Source: Paratractidigestivibacter sp963649365
Lineage (GTDB): Bacteria; Actinomycetota; Coriobacteriia; Coriobacteriales; Atopobiaceae
DNA: 12,740 nucleotides
Direction of reading: 5' to 3'
NCBI GenBank assembly: GCA_963649365.1
Contig: CAVJHQ010000164.1
Span: 1-12,740, forward strand
Shown one piece after another: positions 1 through 5,723 of this stretch (position 1 is the first letter of the stretch; every line of letters begins with the position of its first letter). Made by a program: the position numbers and the translations under genes. Under the pieces are notes generated by a model, which was not told the DNA's origin, ran no database searches, and was given only the letters and a program-made list of their open reading frames with translations.

Positions 1-175
1 CGCCGCCCAGCCAGACCTCGGTGATGGACTTGAAGGACTTGTTCTCGAAGATCTCCTGCGGGGAGATGTGGCAGTGGTAATCGACGATGGGCATGCCCTC
101 CGCGTAGTCGTGGAAGAGCTTCTCGCCGGTCGGCGTGCTCAGCAGGAAGTCCTTGTCGTCCATGAAGTTCTTCAT
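1..175 (-). CDS. uxaC: Uronate isomerase UxaC, N-terminal part (3' end outside window)
   Basis: Uronate isomerase interconverts D-glucuronate/D-fructuronate and D-galacturonate/D-tagaturonate in the cytosol, the first step of uronate catabolism. Only the first 58 residues are visible. They begin MKNFMDDKDFLLSTPTGEKL and continue through FHDYAEGMPIVDYHCHISPQ, the characteristic start of UxaC. DYHCH (His34 and His36) is the HxH metal motif of the amidohydrolase-like barrel. The family is normally about 460-480 residues, so about seven eighths of the gene lies to the left. The ATG at 175 has a good ribosome-binding site (GGGGAGGAAC, 7 nt or so upstream). The gene diverges from the LacI-type regulator and shares its upstream region, with a TACAAT -10 box and an operator-like palindrome ahead of it. 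Together with the operon to the right it supplies the galacturonate branch of pectin use. The identification rests on the N-terminus only, but that stretch is distinctive. Confidence 0.9.
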   Translation of the reverse strand, partial: MKNFMDDKDFLLSTPTGEKLFHDYAEGMPIVDYHCHISPQEIFENKSFKSITEVWLGG

Positions 176-236
176 CGCTCGTTCCTCCCCGCGCCCGCAG
201 GCGCTTCGTGATTTCGGGTGTTTCGAATCCGTTGCG

Positions 237-268
237 ATTGTAGCAGGGTTCTAGGTGAACGTTCACCT
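237..268 (-). promoter_or_regulatory. Candidate uxaC promoter overlapped by a perfect operator palindrome
   Basis: On the minus strand a TACAAT -10 hexamer (242-237) lies 61 bases ahead of the uxaC ATG. The place for a -35 box is occupied by the perfect 16-bp palindrome AGGTGAACGTTCACCT (253-268). The hexamer available at 17-18 bp spacing (TGAACG or GTGAAC) is a poor match to TTGACA. A CG-centred perfect palindrome is typical of LacI-family operators, and a repressor bound here would cover the -35 region. The promoter and its control are inferred from sequence; the palindrome itself is seen directly. Confidence 0.6.
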
Positions 269-276
269 TCTTTTTG

Positions 277-290
277 GATAAACGTTCACT
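277..290. promoter_or_regulatory. Second operator-like site, upstream of the uxaC palindrome
   Basis: GATAAACGTTCACT repeats the right half (AACGTTCAC) of the 253-268 palindrome, but its left half is degenerate. The two CG centres are 23 bp apart, a little over two helical turns. It could be an auxiliary half-site for the same regulator. This is weaker than the first site. Confidence 0.4.
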
Positions 291-370
291 CAGCGTCGGA
301 TTCCTACCGCTGGCGGAAATCGCGCGTGAAGGAATTGTCGGGGTATGGAACGGGGATGAACGCACGCTTC

Positions 371-473
371 GGGCGTCGAGGTGGTGCCCCGAGCACCACT
401 TGGAGCGCTTAAATGGCTCGATTTGCACCACCTGGAGCGTTTCAACCACCAAATAGGCACCACCTCGACGCCC
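371..473. repeat. 18-bp inverted repeat enclosing two operator-like direct repeats
   Basis: GGGCGTCGAGGTGGTGCC (371-388) is exactly reverse-complemented at 456-473, leaving a 67-bp interior. The interior holds two near-identical 18-bp direct repeats, 393-410 and 425-442, with two mismatches between them. Each joins GCACCAC to a CG-centred site: TGGAGCGCTTAA at 401-412 and TGGAGCGTTTCA at 433-444. A third GCACCAC at 457-463 lies within the right arm of the inverted repeat. The three GCACCAC blocks start at 393, 425 and 457, exactly 32 bp apart. No open reading frame here looks real. A regulatory role, either protein binding or a long stem in an untranslated leader, is inferred. Confidence 0.6.
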
Positions 474-572
474 TTCTCACGCAGGGGCGCCCGGCGAGGC
501 CCGCGCCGCGTCAAAGCCGCGCCGTCAGGCCTGCGCCACAAGACTGGTCGCCGCAAAGCCGCGACGCGCCAT
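474..572. other. Non-coding GC-rich spacer with a short direct repeat
   Basis: This is the rest of the 176-642 intergenic region. The only structure seen is the 10-mer CAAAGCCGCG at 512-521 and again at 554-563, in very GC-rich surroundings. No convincing gene, RNA gene or promoter is visible. The short reading frames on both strands lack ribosome-binding sites and recognisable protein sequence. Confidence 0.4.
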
Positions 573-600
573 TTGAAGCGCTTCATGGAACCGTTACCAT
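573..600 (+). promoter_or_regulatory. Candidate lacI-type promoter with two abutting operator-like sites
   Basis: TTGAAG (573-578) and TACCAT (595-600) are spaced by 16 bp and would form a promoter for the regulator starting at 643. Two CG-centred sites lie on it. One is the perfect 12-bp palindrome TGAAGCGCTTCA (574-585). The other is TGGAACCGTTACCA (586-599), which matches the general LacI-family pattern TGnAAnCGnTTnCA at all but one fixed base. The two sites abut, with centres 13 bp apart, and cover both promoter boxes, which suggests autorepression. The boxes are moderate matches, so the promoter is inferred. Confidence 0.5.
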
Positions 601-630
601 AGTTCTGTCGACACATGCACGGATCTGTTC

Positions 631-637
631 GGGAAGG
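631..637 (+). promoter_or_regulatory. Ribosome-binding site of the LacI-type regulator
   Basis: GGGAAGG ends 5 nt before the ATG at 643. It supports that start over the out-of-frame ATG at 615. Confidence 0.6.
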
Positions 638-642
638 CATCC

Positions 643-1722
643 ATGACGCAGCGAAAAGCCACGATCTCCGACATCGCGACGGCCGCCGGCGTCTCGAAGA
701 CGACGGTCTCGCGCTACATCAACGGGCGAGAAGACCTTCTTTCCGACAGCGCCCGCACGCGCATAAAGAAGGCCATCGAGCAGGCGGACTACGTGCCGAG
801 CGCCGCCGCCCGCAACCTCAAGGAGCGCAAGCTGCTTCAGGTCGGCATCGTCCTCGCGGACATCGCGACGCCCTTCTCCACATCGCTCGTCATCGGCGCG
901 GGCGAGGAGCTGCGCCGGGCCGGCTACGCCGTCGTCGTCTGCGACGCGGCGAACTCCCTGGAGGCCGAGCACGCGGCGATCGACGCCCTGCTCCAAGACC
1001 AGGTCAGCGGCCTTATCGTGAACACGGTGAGCGCGGACAACCCCGCCCTTGTCCGCATCGCGCGCTCGACGGCGCCCGTCGTGCTGTGCGACCGCTACGT
1101 CAACGACTGCTCCGCCGACATCGTGGTCAACGAATACTGCGACTCGACGCTCGAGCTCATGGGCCATCTGCGCGAGCAGGGCTTCGGCCGCGCGGTCTTC
1201 GTCACCGAGCCCTTCGAGAACAACTCGCCGCGCTACATCCGCATGGACGCCTTCCTGGACGCCGACCGGCGCCTCTTCGGGGCGCTACGGCCCGAGGCGG
1301 ACGTCTGCGTCATCGAGCCCGCCGACACGCGCTCCGTGTCCCGAGCCTTCGCCCGCATCTGCGCCGCCGCGGAGGAGTCCGACGCCCCCACCGCCGTGTT
1401 CGCCACGAACACGGCCGCGCTCGTGGCCTCGCACCGCGCCCTCAGGAAGCTCGGCCCGCAGGCAGGGCGAGCCGTCAGGCTCTGCGGGCCCGACGAGTGG
1501 GGATGGGCGCGCCGCATGGGATGGGACTGGGCCGAGGAGTTCGCGGGCGGCATCACGACGCTCGAGTATCAGCCCAAGAAAATGGGCGAGAAGGCCGCGC
1601 GCCTGCTGCTCAGGCGCATCGGGAACCCGGGCGCGAGGCCCCGCGAGGAGGTCGTGCGCGCGCGGCTCTGCGCGCGGGCGAGCACCCTGCGCCTCGAGGG
1701 GCCGGGCCCGGCCCGCGTCTGA
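643..1722 (+). CDS. LacI/GalR-family transcriptional regulator (KdgR-like)
   Basis: A 359-residue LacI-family regulator. Residues ~7-27 (ATISDIATAAGVSKTTVSRY) form the helix-turn-helix that reads the operator, and YVPSAAARNLKERK (~50-63) is the hinge helix that inserts at the central CG. The rest is a periplasmic-binding-protein-like effector domain with the family's two Rossmann-like lobes (VGIVLADIATPFSTSLVIGA near the start, CGPDEWGWARRMGWDWAEEF and GITTLEYQPKKMGEKAARLL near the end). The DEWGW segment and the pectin gene context resemble KdgR-type regulators that sense 2-keto-3-deoxygluconate or a related uronate, but the effector is inferred. The gene diverges from uxaC, and CG-centred sites overlap both promoters, fitting repression of uxaC and of itself. 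It converges on rhaM. It probably also controls the nine-gene operon, whose promoter lies beyond the right edge. The last ~20 residues are Arg/Gly/Pro-rich and end in a GC palindrome. Confidence 0.9.
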   Translation: MTQRKATISDIATAAGVSKTTVSRYINGREDLLSDSARTRIKKAIEQADYVPSAAARNLKERKLLQVGIVLADIATPFSTSLVIGAGEELRRAGYAVVVCDAANSLEAEHAAIDALLQDQVSGLIVNTVSADNPALVRIARSTAPVVLCDRYVNDCSADIVVNEYCDSTLELMGHLREQGFGRAVFVTEPFENNSPRYIRMDAFLDADRRLFGALRPEADVCVIEPADTRSVSRAFARICAAAEESDAPTAVFATNTAALVASHRALRKLGPQAGRAVRLCGPDEWGWARRMGWDWAEEFAGGITTLEYQPKKMGEKAARLLLRRIGNPGARPREEVVRARLCARASTLRLEGPGPARV

Positions 1723-1753
1723 CCGGGCCTAGGCGGCGCCTGGTCAATCCAGG
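1698..1753. terminator. Weak bidirectional hairpin region between the regulator and rhaM
   Basis: The convergent stop codons are 21 bp apart. A perfect 16-bp palindrome, GGGCCGGGCCCGGCCC (1698-1713), lies in the last codons of the regulator. Next come two mutually exclusive small stems: CTAGGC/GCCTGG (1729-1734 with 1738-1743, one G-T pair) and CCTGG/CCAGG (1739-1743 with 1749-1753). No T-run follows on either strand, so these are not textbook intrinsic terminators. They are only candidate transcription-ending structures for the two converging units. Confidence 0.3.
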
Positions 1754-2091
1754 TGGAACGCGCAGGGCAGATCCACGCTCACAGGAGAGTTGTCGGGGTT
1801 CGTCTCCATGACGCTCGCCATGAAGTCCCACCAGCGGCGGCATACCTCGGTCTGGGCGCTCTGCGCGTAACGCTCGGGGTCGTCGAGCTCGATGTAGCCG
1901 AAGAGGATGTTCGTCTCCTCGTCGATGAAGATGCTGTAGTTGTGGCCGCCGTACTCATGGAGCATGTCGGCCATCTCGGGCCAGAGCTCGTTGTGGCGCT
2001 TCTCGTACTCCTCGGCGAAGCCGGGGTAGAGCCTCATCTTGAACCCGCTGATCGTGCGTCCGTCGGCGGTCTTGCGAATCGTTGCGTTCAT
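1744..2091 (-). CDS. rhaM: L-rhamnose mutarotase
   Basis: RhaM interconverts the alpha and beta anomers of L-rhamnose in the cytosol, feeding the anomer used by rhamnose isomerase. The 115-residue protein matches the family's ~104 residues along its whole length: a beta-strand FKMRLYPGFAEEYEKRHNE (His33 in the KRHN motif being the likely catalytic His), GGHNYSIFIDEE, a central ELDDPERY, EVCRRWWDFM and NPDNSPVS. I chose the ATG at 2091 because AAGGAGTTAAGG sits just ahead of it. The longer open frame extending to 2346 runs into the upstream gene in a different frame and is spurious. It is the last gene of the operon, 103 bp after the deacetylase, and that gap holds a 27-bp tandem repeat. Its presence argues that the operon's substrate contains rhamnose, i.e. 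RG-I rather than plain homogalacturonan. A short N-terminal extension (about 10 residues) precedes the conserved core. Confidence 0.93.
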   Translation of the reverse strand: MNATIRKTADGRTISGFKMRLYPGFAEEYEKRHNELWPEMADMLHEYGGHNYSIFIDEETNILFGYIELDDPERYAQSAQTEVCRRWWDFMASVMETNPDNSPVSVDLPCAFHLD

Positions 2092-2118
2092 CCTTAACTC
2101 CTTACGTCCTTTCGAAAA

Positions 2119-2172
2119 GATGCCGAGGCGGTCCGTCCGCCCATGGATGCCGAGGCGGTCCGGCCGCCCATG
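2119..2172 (-). repeat. Two 27-bp tandem repeats, each with a short GC hairpin, before rhaM
   Basis: Units 2119-2145 and 2146-2172 are directly adjacent and differ at one base only (T2135 versus G2162). On the transcribed strand each unit contains GGCGG-nCGGA-CCGCC, a 5-bp GC stem with a 5-nt loop. The repeats lie between the deacetylase stop and the rhaM ribosome-binding site, about 28 nt before the rhaM ATG. The palindrome CTTTCGAAAG lies between them and that site. Possible roles are an mRNA stability or processing element, or partial attenuation of rhaM. The repeat is seen directly; the function is inferred. Confidence 0.75.
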
Positions 2173-2194
2173 GTCGACGCGCCGAGAAGCGCGC

Positions 2195-3073
2195 TCACTC
2201 GTGGCCGGGCGCGGGCACGCGGACAACCCCGCCGGCGGGGATGAGCAGCGGCTTCCCGTCGACCTGCAGCCACACGTCGACGGCGCGAAGATTCTGCAGG
2301 TAATCCCCGCTCGCCGAGTACACGAGCGACCGGGCGGCGTCCACATAGTCGTAGACCTCGATGTTGGTCGCGTACCACACGTCGTCTCGGCCGCTCACCC
2401 TGTCGAGGAACGACTCGAGCGTCCCCCACGCGCCCCGCATGGTCGCCTCGTAGCCGTGACCCCAGACATAGAGCAGGTACGGCTCGACGTAACGCGGAAT
2501 CGGCGAGAGAAACTTGGCGAGCACGCCCTCGAGCTCCGGCTGCACGTAGCTGCATGCCGCGTCCCAGGCGAGGAAATCGCCCGGCAGCCCCACGCAGTCG
2601 AAGGTGCGCCGCGTGGTCCTTGCGTAGGCGATGCCGCAGGCGCGGGCGGCCTCGCGCGCTCCGAAGACGTCGTCGGGGCGGTAGTTGATGGGCCAGGCCA
2701 TGCCGCGCACAGGCGCGCAGGCGATGCGCTCCAGCTCCTCTTTGCAGCGCGCGATCTCGTAGCTGGCCATCGACGAGGGAACGCGCCCCAGGTGGGCGTG
2801 GGTATAGCCGTGGACCGCGATCTCGAACCCGTCATAGGTCTCCGCGATGCGCTCCCGGGGCAGCTTCCGATGCTCGACCGCGAGCTCCCCCTGCTCAAGG
2901 TGGTCGGAGCGCCCGAAGAGCCCGGGGTTGAGGTTGAAGGTCGCGCGCAGCCGTCGCTCGCGCAGCATCCGGCAGATGCGCTCGTCCTCGACGGTGCCGT
3001 CGTCGAACGAGAGCGTGCAGCACTTCTTCCTGCCTCCGGGCCACAGCAGGATGTCCTCACGGAGCCTCAGCAT
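2195..3073 (-). CDS. NodB-type polysaccharide deacetylase family protein, cytosolic
   Basis: A 292-residue protein with the NodB-homology (CE4-like) barrel. Motif 1 is CCTLSFDDGTVED (Asp24 as candidate general base, Asp25 as metal ligand); motif 2 is HGYTHAHL (His88 and His92, the H-x3-H metal ligands). A later VWGHGYE (His206) sits where the family's second catalytic His usually lies. The usual RPP-type third motif is replaced by MAWPINYRPDD. Family members hydrolyse N- or O-acetyl groups from polysaccharides. No signal peptide is visible, so a wall substrate is unlikely, and an acetylated pectin oligosaccharide is the obvious guess (inference). The C-terminal ~60 residues (from VDAARSLVYSASGDYL) look like a small beta domain. 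The ATG at 3073 overlaps the stop of the upstream PL22-like gene by 7 bp, suggesting translational coupling. A longer open frame continues upstream inside that gene, but it is a shadow. The substrate is unknown. Confidence 0.8.
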   Translation of the reverse strand: MLRLREDILLWPGGRKKCCTLSFDDGTVEDERICRMLRERRLRATFNLNPGLFGRSDHLEQGELAVEHRKLPRERIAETYDGFEIAVHGYTHAHLGRVPSSMASYEIARCKEELERIACAPVRGMAWPINYRPDDVFGAREAARACGIAYARTTRRTFDCVGLPGDFLAWDAACSYVQPELEGVLAKFLSPIPRYVEPYLLYVWGHGYEATMRGAWGTLESFLDRVSGRDDVWYATNIEVYDYVDAARSLVYSASGDYLQNLRAVDVWLQVDGKPLLIPAGGVVRVPAPGHE

Positions 3074-4419
3074 GGCCACTCCCCTTGTGCGTAGGTGGCC
3101 GCGAAGCCCCACGACGCGTCGGGCGCGCCCTTCTCGCCGCGGCCGACGGGGCCGTCGCCGCCGTCGCGCTCGCGCAGGAAGCGCGCGACGTCCACCCGGT
3201 AGATGGCCGGATGGCCCTCGCGGTCGGACACGAAGTACACCCAGTTGCCGTCCGTCGAGAAGCTCGGGTGCGGGTGGGTGTCCTGCGTCGTCCCGAAACG
3301 GTGGCTCCAGCTGGTCGCGTGTCGGCACAGCCGCACCTCCCGCCGGTTCTTCAGGTCGCACAGGTAGATGAAGTCGTCCGAGCCGCCGCCCGCGGCGGGC
3401 GCGTCGCCCACCAGGTGCAGCGGCACGGGCCCGTTGGCGCCGTCGCCCGTGCAGTAACGGCCGTCCGGCGAGAAGGACAGGTGCGCGTACGGGTGGCAGG
3501 CAAGAAGGACCTCCTCCTCGAAGGTCCGGGCATCGATCCTGCGCACGGTGGCGGCGCCCGCGGCCTCCGCGAAGGCGACCGACTCGGGGTCGGTCGCGGA
3601 CCAGTCCACGTCCCCGAGCTTCTGCGGGTCGGCGGAGCCGACCCGGTGCAGGTAGCCGATGGCGCGGCCGTCGTCGAGCCAGCTCTCGCCGACGGCTATC
3701 TCGCCGGAGCTCTTCTCGCGGGCGCAGCGCAGGCGCGAGCCGTCCGCGCTCACGAGCCACATGCGGGCGTCGATGAAGTCGTAGGCGCCTTCGTGGCAGT
3801 AGAGGATCGACCCCCGGCCGCCGGGCTGCAGCGTCGCGCGCCCGAGCCAGCAGCGGTCCTCGAGCACGACGTCCGAGGCCCCGTCCTCAAGGGAATGCAG
3901 AACGATCCGTGAGCGCGGGGCCGCGATGGTGGAGAGCTCGAAGAGGCTCCAGTCGGGCTGCTCGACGCTCGCGGGCACCGCGGTCCGCTCGATCTCCGTC
4001 GTCACCGCGAAGCGGCCGTCCGCCGAAACCGTGAGCCACCGCAGCGACCACCCGTCGTCGCAGGTATAGAGCCGCTCAAGCAGCAGCGTCGTCAGGTCGA
4101 TGCGCCAAAGCGTGTCGCGCTGCACGTAGAACGCGTGGCGGTCGTCGGGGTCGAGGCAGACCCCCTCGTATTCGAGAAGTCCTTTGCCGCTCGTGAGCTG
4201 CACCGAGACCCCGGTGTCCAGGTTCAGCGCGAACAGCTGCCGGGCCTCCCCGCTCGTTCCCACGTACAGCAGCACCTTGCCGTCCCTCGAGGTCGCGCGG
4301 ATGCCCGGCCTCGGCAGGTGGCAGGTGACCGACGGCGAGGTCAGCCGCTCGACCGCCGCCCCCGTATCGGGGTCTATGGCCTGAACGAACGAGTTGTGGG
4401 TCAGGTCGCCGATCGCCAT
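3067..4419 (-). CDS. Divergent oligogalacturonate lyase-like protein (PL22), catalytic His missing
   Basis: A 450-residue seven-bladed propeller protein related to oligogalacturonate lyase (PL22), which splits unsaturated digalacturonate by beta-elimination. Shared landmarks are an AAVERLTSPSVTCH start, CHEGAYDFIDARMW (Arg219), His313 (in YAHLSF) and TQDTHPHP (Gln379, His382, His384). The last four residues match the known manganese ligands of PL22 (His287, Gln350, His353, His355 in characterised enzymes). The segment that carries the catalytic base in PL22 (THEFW, His242) reads VGESW here, placing Gly244 at the His position. The YFY aromatic stretch after the first motif is also lost. There is an insertion around 262-290 and a Gly-rich C-terminal tail of ~35 residues beyond the usual end. 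No signal peptide. The ATG at 4419 follows GAAGGGAG. It lies 55 bp after the canonical paralogue and overlaps the deacetylase by 7 bp. It may act on another uronide, use another base, or be a binding/regulatory protein. Confidence 0.85.
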   Translation of the reverse strand: MAIGDLTHNSFVQAIDPDTGAAVERLTSPSVTCHLPRPGIRATSRDGKVLLYVGTSGEARQLFALNLDTGVSVQLTSGKGLLEYEGVCLDPDDRHAFYVQRDTLWRIDLTTLLLERLYTCDDGWSLRWLTVSADGRFAVTTEIERTAVPASVEQPDWSLFELSTIAAPRSRIVLHSLEDGASDVVLEDRCWLGRATLQPGGRGSILYCHEGAYDFIDARMWLVSADGSRLRCAREKSSGEIAVGESWLDDGRAIGYLHRVGSADPQKLGDVDWSATDPESVAFAEAAGAATVRRIDARTFEEEVLLACHPYAHLSFSPDGRYCTGDGANGPVPLHLVGDAPAAGGGSDDFIYLCDLKNRREVRLCRHATSWSHRFGTTQDTHPHPSFSTDGNWVYFVSDREGHPAIYRVDVARFLRERDGGDGPVGRGEKGAPDASWGFAATYAQGEWPC

Positions 4420-4474
4420 GCGCCGATATCTCCCTTCATGCTCGGAAAGCCCTGTAACGATACCCTTGCCCGCG

Positions 4475-5698
4475 CTACCGTTCCTTCAAGAAACGCTCCA
4501 GATCCACCCGGTGAATGGCCGGATGCCCGAAGCGGTCGGTGACGAAGAGCACGTAACGGCCGTCCTCGGTAAAGCACGGGTGCGGGTGCGCGTCCTGCGG
4601 GGTGCCCCAGCGCGCGCTCCAGCTCGTGCCGTGGTAGGCGAGCCGCGTCTCTTTGCCGAGGGCGGGCTCGATCAGGTAGACATAGTCGTTGAGCTTCTCG
4701 CCGGCCGCGCGGCGCGCCTCGATATCCTCCTCGCGCTGCAGGTGGATGGGCGTGGGGTCGCCCTGCGAGTCGCCCACGAAGAAGCGCCCGGCCTTGTCGC
4801 AGATGCAGTGCGCGTAGGTCTGGCACGGCATGACGCTGCGCTCCTCGAGCGTGTCCGGGTCGATCTCGTGGATCTCCTCGACGCCGGTGCCGGACATCTC
4901 GCGGTACACGAAGGCGAGCTTCTCCCCGCTCGGCTCCCAGAACTCGTGGGTCAAGATCAGGTCGCTCGGCTGCTCGCGGCAGCGGCGAACGTTCGACCCG
5001 TCGCGGCAGACGAGCCACATGCGCGCGTCGATGACGTCGAAGGGGCCCTCGTGGCAGTACATGACGGTGTTCGGGTCGTGCGGGCGGATCTGCGTGTGGC
5101 CGAGCCAGCAGCGCTCCTCGTGGACGACCTCGGAGGTGCCGGCGTCCAGGTCGACGTAGACGATGCGGCACAGGGGCTTGGCCAGGCAGTTCTGCTTGAA
5201 GAAGTCCCAGTTCTTGCCGCCGATGGCCGCGGCCATGGTGTCCTTCTTTATCTCGACGAGGGTAAGGGCGTTCACGTCGCGCGAGACGCCGATGTCGCGA
5301 CCGTGCCACCCCTCCGGCGTCCGGTAGATCTCCTCGCGGTCGCGGCCGTCGAGCGAGACCTTCCAGATGGAGTCGCCCTGGTGGTACATGACGTGGCGCT
5401 CGTCGCTCGTGAACTCGGCGCCCCAGTCGTCGACGCCCGGGCCCTCCGTGAGCTGCGTCGCGTCGCCCGTGAAGAGGTCCATAAGGTAGATCTGGCGCTC
5501 GCCGTCGACCTCGGGCGAGTAGAGCAGCCAGCGCCCGTCGGCCGTGGTCATGTGGGCGTAGAAATACATGTGGTGGCTCGTCACGTCGGGCGAGGTCAGG
5601 CGCTCGACCACCGCGCCCGTCTCGTCGTCCACGTAAGTGGAGAACTCGTTGTGCACAACATTACCGATGCCCATATCCACCAGGGCCTTTCTCTTCAT
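4475..5698 (-). CDS. ogl: Oligogalacturonate lyase (PL22), all catalytic residues present
   Basis: A 407-residue cytosolic lyase that splits galacturonate disaccharides, especially the unsaturated form, to 5-keto-4-deoxyuronate. It aligns end to end with characterised PL22 enzymes (~388 residues): VERLTSPDVTSHHMYFY, CHEGPFDVIDARMW (Arg226), LTHEFW (His251, the catalytic base), CQTYAHC (His297) and TPQDAHPHP (Gln368, His371, His373). The last four residues form the manganese site. I chose the ATG at 5698 because AGGAA precedes it by 6-7 nt. A TTG further upstream is unlikely, and an internal ATG at 5674 aligns with the start of the paralogue but has a poorer ribosome-binding site. It follows the TIM-barrel gene by 25 bp and precedes its divergent paralogue by 55 bp, so the pair looks like an old tandem duplication. 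The product joins the uronate pathway that UxaC also feeds. Confidence 0.93.
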   Translation of the reverse strand: MKRKALVDMGIGNVVHNEFSTYVDDETGAVVERLTSPDVTSHHMYFYAHMTTADGRWLLYSPEVDGERQIYLMDLFTGDATQLTEGPGVDDWGAEFTSDERHVMYHQGDSIWKVSLDGRDREEIYRTPEGWHGRDIGVSRDVNALTLVEIKKDTMAAAIGGKNWDFFKQNCLAKPLCRIVYVDLDAGTSEVVHEERCWLGHTQIRPHDPNTVMYCHEGPFDVIDARMWLVCRDGSNVRRCREQPSDLILTHEFWEPSGEKLAFVYREMSGTGVEEIHEIDPDTLEERSVMPCQTYAHCICDKAGRFFVGDSQGDPTPIHLQREEDIEARRAAGEKLNDYVYLIEPALGKETRLAYHGTSWSARWGTPQDAHPHPCFTEDGRYVLFVTDRFGHPAIHRVDLERFLKER

Positions 5699-5723
5699 CG
5701 TGTTCCTATAGCGCAAAGAAGCC

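Noticed and set aside
393..463. The 32-bp-spaced repeats as a small CRISPR array.
   Set aside because: The repeated core is only 7 bp, two of the three spacers are partly similar to each other, and no cas gene is near.
218..646. Several 60-116-residue frames on both strands in the regulatory region.
   Set aside because: No ribosome-binding sites, no recognisable sequence, and they overlap the operator sites and inverted repeat.
2119..2172. The tandem repeat as an insertion-sequence end or attachment site.
   Set aside because: No transposase or integrase is in the window, and the units are direct and adjacent, not flanking anything.
2092..2346. N-terminal extension of rhaM giving a 200-residue protein.
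   Set aside because: RhaM is about 104 residues, and a strong ribosome-binding site precedes the ATG at 2091. The extension overlaps the deacetylase and translates the tandem repeat.
2195..3760. A 521-residue version of the deacetylase reaching deep into the upstream gene.
   Set aside because: The extra N-terminal part is low-complexity Arg/Gly/Ala shadow of the PL22-like gene. The deacetylase similarity starts just after the ATG at 3073.
4986..4995. CGAACGTTCG palindrome inside the PL22 gene, similar to the uxaC operator.
   Set aside because: The flanks differ from the GTGAACGTTCAC core and it lies mid-gene. A chance 10-mer palindrome is likely in this GC-rich DNA, though a scan for intragenic operators could revisit it.
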